9,611 bases of DNA from Thermoguttaceae bacterium (GCA_017454585.1 JAFTCU010000085.1:1-9611), one strand, 5' to 3'; shown: positions 1 through 6,260, counted from the stretch's first letter. The notes: generated from the letters alone by a model not told the origin. Translations and numbers: made by a program.

Positions 1-410
1 ACCGTGGGGAAACGCTCTCCCAGCTCGGAAAAAAGGGCTTCGAACCACTCCAGCCTCAAGTGGGGGTTCAGCCCGCCCTGGAGGAGGATCTGGTTCCCGC
101 CCAGAGCGATCGTTTCTTCGATTTTTCGGAAGATCTCGTCGCGGGAAATGACGTACGCAGCCGGGTCACCGTCGTCGCAGGAGAAGCCGCAGAACTTGCA
201 GCGGCACTCGCAGACGTTGGTGTAATTGATGTTTCGGTCCACGTTGTACGTCCGATACGGCTCGGGATGAAGCCGCCGCGCCATCTCGTCCGCGGCCTTC
301 CCCAGCCGGGCCAGGTCGTTCGACTTCAAAAGCGCCAGCGCGTCCTCTTCGGTCAGACGCCGCGTCCCTCGGGCGGCTTTTTCCAAAACGTCGATCAGCG
401 AGTCGTTCAT
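1..410 (-). CDS. mqnC: Cyclic dehypoxanthinyl futalosine synthase (MqnC), N-terminal part; truncated by window edge
   Basis: Radical SAM enzyme of the futalosine route to menaquinone. MqnC cyclises dehypoxanthine futalosine to its cyclic form in the cytoplasm. About 136 residues are visible and the 3' part lies beyond base 1; the family is usually around 360-380 residues. The translation contains the segment DRNINYTNVC followed by the CX3CX2C cluster-binding motif (Cys67, Cys71, Cys74), then GGNQILLQGGLNP near residues 104-116. These are hallmarks of MqnC and its sister MqnE; the DRNINYTNVC wording and the QGGLNP stretch favour MqnC. The start ATG (408-410) overlaps the stop of the upstream small membrane protein as ATGA, so translational coupling is likely, and a GAGGG lies just upstream. 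The oddity is an extra cysteine (Cys69) inside the cluster motif and another at about residue 78. MqnE is the main alternative. Confidence 0.87.
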   Translation of the reverse strand, partial: MNDSLIDVLEKAARGTRRLTEEDALALLKSNDLARLGKAADEMARRLHPEPYRTYNVDRNINYTNVCECRCKFCGFSCDDGDPAAYVISRDEIFRKIEETIALGGNQILLQGGLNPHLRLEWFEALFSELGERFPT

Positions 411-628
411 TTCTGGCCCTCATGAAGACGGAACTGCTCGGGGTTCGGAACGTCCTCGATCTTTTTGATGGTCTTGATGATCTGCTCGCGTTCCTTTTCC
501 ATGGCCCGCACGCGGCCGCACGAGCACATCATCTTCCGCCGGCCGATCAGGTGCGAAAAGCCGATCGCCACAAAATAAAAAAGGAAAATTAAAATCGACG
601 CCGCGATGGTGATCAGGATGGTTTTCAT
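407..628 (-). CDS. Small single-pass membrane protein, NqrM/DUF539-like
   Basis: A 73-residue protein with a hydrophobic N-terminal segment (about residues 3-28), then a basic turn (IGRRK), then MMCSCGRVRAM with Cys35 and Cys37, and a charged C-terminal tail of about 35 residues. The pattern of one membrane helix followed by G-R-(R/K)-x-x-x-C-S-C-G resembles the start of NqrM (DUF539), a small assembly factor for the Na+-translocating NADH:quinone reductase, whose family members carry GSCGG at this point. The second cysteine cluster usual in NqrM is missing here, so this is a resemblance and not an assignment. The start is supported by GGAG (complement of 635-638) six bases upstream of the ATG and by a candidate promoter at 666-693. 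The stop overlaps the mqnC start by four bases. The gene is real by context; its function is uncertain. A generic single-pass anchor protein is the alternative. Confidence 0.7.
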   Translation of the reverse strand: MKTILITIAASILIFLFYFVAIGFSHLIGRRKMMCSCGRVRAMEKEREQIIKTIKKIEDVPNPEQFRLHEGQK

Positions 629-665
629 AAGAAACTCCGGAAACGTGGTAAAACTTACGCCTTCC

Positions 666-693
666 AGTATAACCGGAACTGGAAATTTTTCAA
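666..693 (-). promoter_or_regulatory. Candidate sigma-70-type promoter for the small membrane protein/mqnC pair
   Basis: Reading the minus strand, TTGAAA (688-693) is followed after 16 bases by TATACT (666-671). It lies about 40 bases upstream of the small membrane protein gene. The -35 hexamer is the same as in the other candidate promoters of this window. It is divergent from the methyltransferase promoter at 732-760. Confidence 0.55.
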
Positions 694-731
694 GAGGGAC
701 GGGGAAAAATCGAAGGAAAAAACTCCCCCCC

Positions 732-760
732 TTGAAAATTTCCCATGAAGCGGTTAAAAT
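732..760 (+). promoter_or_regulatory. Candidate sigma-70-type promoter for the DNA methyltransferase
   Basis: TTGAAA (732-737), a 17-base spacer, then TAAAAT (755-760). Transcription would be expected to start near 767, leaving a leader of about 40 bases before the methyltransferase ATG at 806. The same hexamers with the same spacing occur upstream of the FGGY kinase. Confidence 0.6.
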
Positions 761-767
761 GAGGGAA

Positions 768-809
768 ATGCTGATCCAAAACCAGAAAATAAACCGTTAC
801 AAAGCATGA
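768..809 (+). CDS. Possible 13-residue leader peptide overlapping the methyltransferase start
   Basis: An ATG at 768, preceded by GAGGG (761-765), opens a frame encoding MLIQNQKINRYKA. Its TGA (807-809) overlaps the methyltransferase ATG (806-808) as ATGA. The methyltransferase has no recognisable ribosome binding site of its own, so coupling through this mini-ORF would explain how it is translated. The predicted transcription start (about 767) would place the mini-ORF at or near the 5' end of the message and cut off its GAGGG, so either it is leaderless or an upstream promoter is used. The frame also extends upstream to 606 without a stop, but that part shows no coding character. Chance is a real possibility. 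Confidence 0.22.
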   Translation: MLIQNQKINRYKA

Positions 810-1810
810 ACTACATCGGCTCCAAATTTCGTCTCTGCCCGTTCATCTTAAAGACCATTCACGAAGTCGCCGGGAACGATTTGACCGGGATGGTTTTCTG
901 CGATATTTTCGCCGGAACGGGGATCGTTGGGCGAACTTTCAAACCGCTCGTGAGGAAAGTCATCGCGAACGACTTCGAGTTTTACAGTTACGTCCTGAAC
1001 CAGAACTACATCGGAAACCACCTTCCGATTCCCGAAAAGGAGGCATTTCTCGAAAAGCTCAACGCGCTGCCGCCCGTCCGGGACGGTTTCATTTACCGGA
1101 ATTACTGCTTGGGTGGGCACGGGGAACGGCAATATTTTTCCGACTTCAACGGACAGAAAATCGACGCGGCCCGACAACAGATCGAGAAATGGAAAGAAAA
1201 TCAGGAGATCAGCTCCAATTTGTATTTTTACCTTTTGTGCAGTCTGCTTGAAAGCGCGGATAGGCTGGCGAACACTGCCTCGGTTTACGGGGCGTACCTG
1301 AAGCGCCTCAAAAAAAGCGCCCAGAAAGATCTTGTCATTGAGAGTGCGGAGTTCGGCCTGAACGCAAATGAGCACGAGGTTTTCCGCGAAGATTCCAATC
1401 AGCTCATTCAACGGATCGAGGGAGACATTTTGTACCTCGACCCGCCCTACAATACGCGGCAATACGGCGCGAATTACCACCTTCTGAACACGATCGCGGA
1501 GTACAAACCGTTCGTCCCCACCGGGAAAACGGGCCTCCCCGATTACCGGCGCTCCCGTTACTGCGGCAGGAATTCAGTCCATCAGGCGTTTGAGGAGCTG
1601 ATCCGGGACGCGAAATTCCGCTTCATTTTTCTTTCGTACAATAATGAGGGCTTAATGACCGTTCAGGACGTCCGGAAAATCATGGAAAAGTACGGAAAAT
1701 ACGCTCTGGCCCAGACCGGCTACCAGCGTTTCAAGGCCGACCGTGACGAAAACCGGACGCACAAGGCCGACTCCACCACGGAGTTTCTGCACATTCTGGA
1801 AAAACGCTGA
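806..1810 (+). CDS. D12-class (Dam-family) adenine-specific DNA methyltransferase, apparently solitary
   Basis: Transfers a methyl group from S-adenosylmethionine to N6 of adenine in a specific DNA site. The 334 residues are full length for the class. Visible motifs are NYIGSKFRL at residues 2-10 (motif X), DIFAGTGIVG at 33-42 (SAM-binding motif I), the catalytic DPPY at 212-215 followed by NTRQYG (motif IV), and FIFLSYNNEG at about 274-283. Motif X at the extreme N-terminus confirms the start. From memory, the stretches around NTRQYGANYHLLNTIAEY and SYNNEGLM resemble CATG-type methylases such as M.NlaIII, but specificity cannot be read from the sequence. No restriction endonuclease gene is visible on either side, so it is either an orphan or a leftover of a type II system. 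The gene looks more AT-rich than its neighbours, with many AAA and AAT codons, which suggests transfer. It converges on apbE with a 5-base gap and no visible terminator. Confidence 0.9.
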   Translation: MNYIGSKFRLCPFILKTIHEVAGNDLTGMVFCDIFAGTGIVGRTFKPLVRKVIANDFEFYSYVLNQNYIGNHLPIPEKEAFLEKLNALPPVRDGFIYRNYCLGGHGERQYFSDFNGQKIDAARQQIEKWKENQEISSNLYFYLLCSLLESADRLANTASVYGAYLKRLKKSAQKDLVIESAEFGLNANEHEVFREDSNQLIQRIEGDILYLDPPYNTRQYGANYHLLNTIAEYKPFVPTGKTGLPDYRRSRYCGRNSVHQAFEELIRDAKFRFIFLSYNNEGLMTVQDVRKIMEKYGKYALAQTGYQRFKADRDENRTHKADSTTEFLHILEKR

Positions 1811-1815
1811 TTTCG

Positions 1816-2895
1816 TCAGGGATTTTTCATGTACGGATTCTTTTTAAACTCGAATCCAACGCTTTCCTCGCGGATATTCTGGCCGTCCTGGATCAGAAAC
1901 AGGACCGGGAGTTTTTCGGCCTCGGCGATTTTCTTCCCCTCCACCGGGCCAAGGACCATCAGCGCGGTGGCCCAGGCGTCGGCCGTCATGCAATCGTCCG
2001 CAAGCACCGAGACGGAAACCAGCGCGTGCTCCACCGGCGCGCCCGTCCGCGGGTCGATGATGTGCGAGCGGCGTTTCTCCCCTTCCAGCTTGAAATTGCG
2101 GTAGTCGCCCGACGTCGCCATCGACCGGCCCGTCAGTTCCACCGAGCCGAAAAGTTGGTTCGAGTCGGGAATCGGCAGTTGGATCCCGATCCGCCACGGT
2201 TTTGTGAGGTGGTTCCGCCCACGGGTCCGCACCTCGCCGCCGACTTCCACCATGTAATTCTCCACGCCGAGTGTTTCGAGCGCCCGGGCCGCGCAGTCCA
2301 CGCCGTACCCCTTCGCGATGCTGGAAAGGTCGATCCTCAGGCCCGGTTTCGCCCGCCGGAGCGTCTGATTCGGCACGTCGCCCAGGATCGTCAGCGCCTC
2401 CCAGCCGATCTGCGCTTTCGCGGCGGCGATGGCTTCCGCGTCGGGGATTTCCGGCATTTCCGCGTCGTTTTTCGTCGGGCCGAACTTCCAGAGATCCACA
2501 AGCGGCCCCACCGTCACGTCGTACGCGCCGCCGGTTTTCGCCGAGACTTCCAGCGCCCGGGCGAGGACCAGCGCCAGTTCCGGCGAAAGCTCCACGTCTT
2601 CGTCGATCGATTCGTTGGCGTTGAGGCGGGAAAGCTCGGTGAAATCCTTCCACGTGGACATTCGGAAATCGACTTCCTTCAGCGCCTCTTCCAGAGCGGC
2701 CTGGATCTGGCCGTACGACTCCTCGGTGACAGGGTGCTTCGCGTCCGCCACGACGCTGACGTGCCAGGCGGTCCCCATGGTCTCGCCCTCAAAACGCACG
2801 AGTTTCGGCGCGGAGGCAGAACTCGCGTAGCCCGCGAAAATCAGGATCCCGGTCAAAACGAGAAGGAGCGTTAAAATTAAGGTTTTGGGTTTCAT
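1816..2895 (-). CDS. apbE: FAD:protein FMN transferase (ApbE family)
   Basis: Attaches FMN covalently to a Ser/Thr of target flavoproteins, using FAD and Mg2+, on the outer side of the cytoplasmic membrane; known targets include NqrB/NqrC, RnfG/RnfD and FMN-binding-domain proteins. Visible ApbE signatures are ETMGTAW at residues 38-44, MSTW near 79-82, GAYDVTVGPLVDLW at 123-136, IDLSSIAKGYGVD at 188-200, VEVGGEVRTRG at 216-226, SGDYRNF at 262-268, HIIDPRTGAPV at 278-288, and DCMTADAWATALMVLG at 301-316. The last two hold the metal- and flavin-binding region. I chose the ATG at 2893-2895 because it begins MKPKTLILTLLLVLTGILIF, a basic N-terminus plus hydrophobic core typical of a signal peptide or anchor. 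The longer frame from 2958 adds 21 residues that translate repeat-flanking sequence. There is no lipobox cysteine and no clear Shine-Dalgarno. The length (359) is normal. Confidence 0.93.
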   Translation of the reverse strand: MKPKTLILTLLLVLTGILIFAGYASSASAPKLVRFEGETMGTAWHVSVVADAKHPVTEESYGQIQAALEEALKEVDFRMSTWKDFTELSRLNANESIDEDVELSPELALVLARALEVSAKTGGAYDVTVGPLVDLWKFGPTKNDAEMPEIPDAEAIAAAKAQIGWEALTILGDVPNQTLRRAKPGLRIDLSSIAKGYGVDCAARALETLGVENYMVEVGGEVRTRGRNHLTKPWRIGIQLPIPDSNQLFGSVELTGRSMATSGDYRNFKLEGEKRRSHIIDPRTGAPVEHALVSVSVLADDCMTADAWATALMVLGPVEGKKIAEAEKLPVLFLIQDGQNIREESVGFEFKKNPYMKNP

Positions 2896-2928
2896 TTTAA
2901 ATTGGAATGAGGAATTACGTGCTTTTAG

Positions 2929-2976
2929 ATTCGGAGGGCTGGCGTCCTTGCCGGTCAAGTTCGGCGCAAGCCGAAC
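2929..2976 (+). repeat. Double-hairpin repeat unit, copy 1 (inverted pair with 3099-3146)
   Basis: A 48-base unit that folds into two tandem hairpins. The first has stem CTGGCG/TGCCGG with loop TCCT (2939-2954). The second is GTTCGGC-GCAA-GCCGAAC (2959-2976), a 7-bp stem on a GNRA-type tetraloop. Its reverse complement matches 3099-3146 at 44 of 48 positions. It lies about 34 bases upstream of the apbE start, between apbE and pfkB. It resembles REP/REPIN elements in size and layout, but no tnpA-REP gene is in the window. Confidence 0.85.
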
Positions 2977-3098
2977 ACTCTTTCACCTACTCCTAAAGCA
3001 CCAAATCCGGTATAGAGTTCACCCGAATAAGTCCCCGAGGGCCCTTTTTCGGCCTGCGATTTCTTACTGGTTGGGGGTTTCAATGGGATTTTATTCGC

Positions 3099-3146
3099 GT
3101 TCGGCTGGCACCGAACTTGACCGGCGAGGACGCCGGCCCTCCGAAT
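3099..3146 (-). repeat. Double-hairpin repeat unit, copy 2 (inverted pair with 2929-2976)
   Basis: On the minus strand this copy folds as CCGGCG-TCCT-CGCCGG, then GTTCGG-TGCCAG-CCGAAC. It ends one base before the stop codon of the PfkB kinase (TGA at 3148-3150, minus strand), so the pfkB message would carry it immediately after its stop. It may act as a 3'-end stabiliser or terminator. The 122 bases between the copies (2977-3098) hold no gene I can support. Confidence 0.85.
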
Positions 3147-3147
3147 T

Positions 3148-4335
3148 TCACGCGAACTCGGCGTCCACCTCTTCGGGATGCAGAAGACATTCTTTCATAT
3201 CCCACTTTTTCACACGGGTGAGGACCTCTTCCAACGTCGGGACGCCGCTCGTCGCATCGGCTTTCTGGACGTTGCAGGCACCCACCGCGCAAGCGAAACG
3301 GAGCGTCTTTTTCGGCGCCCAGCCGTTGAGCAGACCGGTGAGGAACCCAGCGATCGTGCAGTCACCACTTCCCGTCGTTCCAACGACCGGCACCTCGTAG
3401 CACTGAGCGAGGATTTTCCTGCCGGGCCATTGGGAAGCGATGTTAGAAGCCATTTTCTCGGTAAGCCGGTCCGTATTTTCAGCCGTTCGGAGGTAAATTC
3501 CCTGATCGCCCAGTTTAATTCCAGCCGCCGCGGTACCGTAACGCAGGAGTTCCTTTGCCAGGGCGTCGATCTCGCTGAATTTCAGATACACGGCAGGGTT
3601 CAGCGACGATTCCGAGGACGGAACCGCCCGGCGCAGACGTCGCGTCACCTCATCAAAGAGCGGACGATTCAGCATGAAAAGCGTCTCCTCCAGGCTCGGG
3701 AGGTAAATGTCCACAAAGGGGAGTACCGTCTCAAACCAGCGCTTCCAATCCACATCACCTTCCGGTCCTTCCGGGTCCGGCATCGTGACGTCGAGGGAGG
3801 TCAAAACACCCATCTCGCGGATCTCTTTCAATCGGGCAGCGAATTCCTCCTTGGCTGTGCAGATCGCGTGCATGAGCGTCGGGTAGCCGAAATGAAGCAG
3901 ACGCACGCCCTCAAACCGCTTCGGGTCCAAGTCGTTCGGCGAAAACGTATCGTTCGCGCCAGAACAGTGCAGGAAACACCGATCGACTTTTGGCGGGTTG
4001 ATCACGATGGAGTAACTGCTCGCCTCTCCAGGCGTCTGGATCATTCCCGCCTCATAATCGAGATTGGGCATTCCAAGAGCACGGAAGGCTTCCAGCGTGG
4101 TTTTCCCGATCAGGTCGTCACCGATTTTCCCCATGATGACCGTATCCATTCCCAGCCGGGCAAACGCGATGGCTGTGTTGGAAACGGCTCCGCCCAGTGC
4201 GATCGAGGCGGCTCCGACACGAACCAGATGGCCGGGAATGATGAACGACTCGCCTTCCACGGTTTTCACCGGTGAAAGGTCCGGAATAATATCAAGGCAC
4301 AAATGGCCCGCACAAACAACTTTTGGCTTACTCAT
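3148..4335 (-). CDS. PfkB-family carbohydrate kinase
   Basis: ATP-dependent ribokinase-fold kinase that phosphorylates a sugar or sugar-like alcohol in the cytoplasm; the substrate is unknown. The first PfkB signature is at residues 48-58 (GGAVSNTAIAF, substrate side), followed by GKIGDDLIG at 69-77. LPSLEET at 212-218 is the usual (N/S)xxE metal/nucleotide region. The second signature is VVGTTGSGDCTIAGF at 317-331, with the anion hole and the catalytic base Asp325. The common wording of that motif is DTTGAGD; here the first Asp is Gly and the Ala is Ser, while the catalytic Asp is kept. The length (395) is longer than ribokinase (about 310), with an insert around residues 184-245. It lies 138 bases downstream of the FGGY kinase on the same strand, so co-transcription is plausible. 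The ATG at 4333-4335 has no clear Shine-Dalgarno. Family assignment is firm; substrate is open. Confidence 0.92.
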   Translation of the reverse strand: MSKPKVVCAGHLCLDIIPDLSPVKTVEGESFIIPGHLVRVGAASIALGGAVSNTAIAFARLGMDTVIMGKIGDDLIGKTTLEAFRALGMPNLDYEAGMIQTPGEASSYSIVINPPKVDRCFLHCSGANDTFSPNDLDPKRFEGVRLLHFGYPTLMHAICTAKEEFAARLKEIREMGVLTSLDVTMPDPEGPEGDVDWKRWFETVLPFVDIYLPSLEETLFMLNRPLFDEVTRRLRRAVPSSESSLNPAVYLKFSEIDALAKELLRYGTAAAGIKLGDQGIYLRTAENTDRLTEKMASNIASQWPGRKILAQCYEVPVVGTTGSGDCTIAGFLTGLLNGWAPKKTLRFACAVGACNVQKADATSGVPTLEEVLTRVKKWDMKECLLHPEEVDAEFA

Positions 4336-4342
4336 TTTTTAA

Positions 4343-4402
4343 TTAGGAGTTTGTAGCTAGGGGTTAGGAGTGGAAAAGGAAAGTTAGAAGTTAGGAGTTA
4401 GA
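4343..4402 (+). repeat. AGTTAGG-type heptad repeat, left arm
   Basis: A purine-rich stretch with copies of TTAGGAGT. It includes a clean 7-base period at 4382-4402 (AGTTAGA, AGTTAGG, AGTTAGA) and looser units at 4343-4350 and 4363-4370. It sits between the PfkB start and the FGGY stop. The complementary pyrimidine-rich arm is at 4463-4492, so the two can pair across about 60 bases. Confidence 0.75.
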
Positions 4403-4419
4403 AAAACCTTCGGCTTTTT
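4402..4419 (-). terminator. Weak candidate intrinsic terminator or attenuator after the FGGY kinase
   Basis: On the minus strand AAAAAGCC, loop GAA, then GGTTTTT forms a short stem (two C-G pairs, a G-U and four A-U) that ends in a T run. It lies about 55 bases past the FGGY kinase stop and before the PfkB gene, so it would reduce rather than fully separate expression of the pair. The stem is weak. Confidence 0.3.
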
Positions 4420-4462
4420 ATGGGTCAAAGTCTTTCTGTCGCCTATATTACGCGAAGCGTCA

Positions 4463-4492
4463 ACTCCTAATTCCTAATTCCTCACTCCTGAC
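4463..4492 (-). repeat. AGTTAGG-type heptad repeat, right arm, overlapping the FGGY kinase stop
   Basis: On the minus strand the units read AGTGAGG, AATTAGG, AATTAGG, AGTTGAC with a 7-base period. The FGGY kinase stop TAG (4474-4476) lies inside the array, and its last residues SGVRN are encoded by array units. This is the inverted partner of 4343-4402. Confidence 0.75.
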
Positions 4493-6045
4493 TTTTTAAA
4501 CTGTTCGAGCCCCGCCTCATAAAACGCTTCCCACGCTTTCACGGGTTCTACCGTTTCACGGAACTGGACCATCCGCAAGACGGCATCCTGAACGGTGAAA
4601 CGCTCGTCGATCCCCTTTTCCTTCCGCAGATGATTTTCCAGAGCGGAAAGGGCCGTGACCGCAGCGCCCAACGCGGGACCTTCCTGCGATTTGAGGCGGC
4701 GAAGCGGGAATTTCAAGACCGACGCGAGGATCTTGCACATCAAACCGCTCTTTGCCAGACCGCCGGAAACCGAGATGGACCGGACGGCGCAGCCAGCCTT
4801 CCGATGCTCCTCGACCCCCAGCGCGATGAGGTACGCCAGCGCCTCCAGGCACGCGCGGTAACGCACGCCGGGATCCGTCGGCTCCTCGCCGATCCACTTC
4901 AGATTCGGCGCGTTGACGCCCAGCGACGGTTCCGAAACGATGAACGGCAAAATCCGCGCCCCGTTCGCACCGGGACCCACGGCCTCCGCCGCTTTTTCGA
5001 GTGCCGCAAAGTCCGGATTCGGGCCGAGCACGCGGTCGATGAAGAACGCCCCGTTCGAGTAGCAGCGCATGAGCAGGTACGGCCCCCAGTTGAGTGCCAT
5101 GACGTCGAGATTCACGTCCGCCGGCGGAATGACCGCGCACGAACTATTCACGACGGCCGAGTTCCCGAGGATCACGGCAATTTCGCCATCATTCACGGCA
5201 CCGCCACCGACCAGCCCCGCCTGCTGATCGTCGCTGGTCGGGAAAATCAGCGGCCCGGACCGGTGCGCCAGCCCGAAACCGCGGAGGTTGGCCGGGAGCT
5301 GCGCGTCTTCAAAATCGGTCATTCCGGCAACGCAGCCCACGGGCGTATCGCAGTCGATGATCTCGGGGAGCTGGTTCCAGGCCATGAGGCGGTTTTCCTC
5401 GTCAGCCAGCGCGCCGAGCATTTCGCGCCGCCAGGTCTTGGTGCGAAAGTCCATCAGGCCGGTGCTCGCGGCAGAGGAAACGCTTAAAACGCCGAAATTC
5501 CCGGTAAGGTAGCCGGCCGAAAGTCCGCCGTGGGTCTGGATCCAGCGCGTGGCGTTCCACTTTTCCGGACTGAGTTTCAGCTCGTCTTTCACGAGGTGCG
5601 AGAGCGTGTAACGGATCGCCCACGGCCCGCCGAGAAGCTCCTGGACCCGTTCCGGGCCTCCGAGCCGCTGCAGGCCCAGCGCGTGGAACTCGGCCAAGGT
5701 CTGGTCGTTCCAGCAGATCGCGCGTCGGATCTGCCCCCCCAGCTCGTCGATGCGCCCGGCTGTGTGGTGCGTTGCGGAAATTCCACCCGCGAGCCAATCG
5801 TCAAGCCGGCCCAGTTCACGCAGTTTGGCGGTGATTTCGCGCAGGGTCTGCCTCGCCTGGCCCTCCAGTTGAAGAAGATTCAGCTCGATCGAGCCGTCCT
5901 CGCCGATCGCCAGCTCGGTGGGGAAGCGGGTTTCCGCCAGCACGTTTCCATCCAGATCGAACGCGAGGCACTTGACCGCCCCGGTACTGAAATCCCAGCC
6001 GGTCAAAACGGCGTTTTCCGGCACGCACTTTAATTGGTTCTGCAT
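4474..6045 (-). CDS. FGGY-family carbohydrate kinase, xylulokinase-like
   Basis: ATP-dependent kinase of the hexokinase/actin fold acting on a sugar or polyol, closest in layout to xylulokinase; the substrate is unknown. The 523 residues are typical. The N-terminal phosphate loop is GWDFSTGAVK (residues 16-25). A substrate-region segment ISATHHTAGRIDE lies near 89-101, where xylulokinases usually have a GQMHG-type sequence, so the substrate may differ. AICWNDQT follows at about 109-116. The region SDDQQAGLVGGGAVNDGEIA (271-290) carries the presumed catalytic base (Asp273 or Asp272), then GNSAVV instead of the usual GTSG. The C-terminal nucleotide-binding signature is SVSGGLAKSGLMCKILASVL, followed by EGPALGAAV. 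I chose the ATG at 6043-6045 because AGAGGA lies five bases upstream; the longer frame from 6078 uses GTG and has no such site. The C-terminus runs into a repeat array. Likely co-transcribed with pfkB. Confidence 0.92.
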   Translation of the reverse strand: MQNQLKCVPENAVLTGWDFSTGAVKCLAFDLDGNVLAETRFPTELAIGEDGSIELNLLQLEGQARQTLREITAKLRELGRLDDWLAGGISATHHTAGRIDELGGQIRRAICWNDQTLAEFHALGLQRLGGPERVQELLGGPWAIRYTLSHLVKDELKLSPEKWNATRWIQTHGGLSAGYLTGNFGVLSVSSAASTGLMDFRTKTWRREMLGALADEENRLMAWNQLPEIIDCDTPVGCVAGMTDFEDAQLPANLRGFGLAHRSGPLIFPTSDDQQAGLVGGGAVNDGEIAVILGNSAVVNSSCAVIPPADVNLDVMALNWGPYLLMRCYSNGAFFIDRVLGPNPDFAALEKAAEAVGPGANGARILPFIVSEPSLGVNAPNLKWIGEEPTDPGVRYRACLEALAYLIALGVEEHRKAGCAVRSISVSGGLAKSGLMCKILASVLKFPLRRLKSQEGPALGAAVTALSALENHLRKEKGIDERFTVQDAVLRMVQFRETVEPVKAWEAFYEAGLEQFKKSGVRN

Positions 6046-6049
6046 TTTT

Positions 6050-6055
6050 TCCTCT
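6050..6055 (-). promoter_or_regulatory. Ribosome binding site that decides the FGGY kinase start
   Basis: The minus strand reads AGAGGA, then five A residues, then ATG. This is the clearest Shine-Dalgarno in the window and selects the internal ATG at 6045 over the upstream GTG at 6078. Confidence 0.75.
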
Positions 6056-6096
6056 GTTTGTGAGATGGTTGAGGTCACAATCGTCGTATTTGTTGA

Positions 6097-6125
6097 ATTT
6101 TACCTGATTTTGGCGATTTTTTCAA
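6097..6125 (-). promoter_or_regulatory. Candidate sigma-70-type promoter for the FGGY-PfkB kinase pair
   Basis: On the minus strand TTGAAA (6120-6125), a 17-base spacer, and TAAAAT (6097-6102). The hexamers and spacing equal those upstream of the methyltransferase. The expected leader is about 45 bases, containing the strong ribosome binding site. Confidence 0.65.
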
Positions 6126-6166
6126 GCCCCACCCAAAAGTTTTCGTGAAAATTTTTCCCGGAGGGG

Positions 6167-6194
6167 TTGAAATAATCCGGGTTTATGTTAAACT
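6167..6194 (+). promoter_or_regulatory. Candidate promoter facing the HIT gene
   Basis: TTGAAA (6167-6172), a 16-base spacer and TAAACT (6189-6194). If used, the transcript would run through the folded repeat element at 6261-6424 before reaching the HIT gene at 6470. The only other elements between 6046 and 6260 are the minus-strand promoter and ribosome binding site; I see no gene there. Confidence 0.42.
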
Positions 6195-6260
6195 GTAAGA
6201 TTAAGAAACGATTTTTCGTTCGTTTATTTTTCATTTCCGGGGTGAACCCTTTAACTTTAC

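Noticed and set aside
60..425. 121-codon open frame on the plus strand
   Set aside because: Lies over the mqnC N-terminus, where the minus strand carries the radical SAM motif.
606..809. 67-codon open frame on the plus strand as a gene
   Set aside because: Crosses both divergent promoters, is Lys/Arg-rich low-complexity sequence and has no upstream ribosome binding site. Only its last 13 codons are kept as a possible leader peptide.
2026..2874. 282-codon open frame on the plus strand
   Set aside because: Antisense shadow of apbE; rich in Arg, His and Pro, with no domain.
2896..2958. N-terminal extension of ApbE from the upstream start at 2958
   Set aside because: It would place 21 polar residues before a clear signal peptide and would translate repeat-flanking sequence.
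2977..3098. Promoter for apbE between the inverted repeat copies
   Set aside because: A TATACC and a TTGAAA occur on the minus strand but not at a workable spacing to each other, so I could not support a promoter.
3178..4275. 365-codon open frame on the plus strand
   Set aside because: Antisense to the PfkB kinase, which has both family signatures; the plus-strand translation is low in hydrophobic structure and has no recognisable motif.
4630..5487. 285-codon open frame on the plus strand
   Set aside because: Antisense shadow of the FGGY kinase, which is unambiguous on the other strand.
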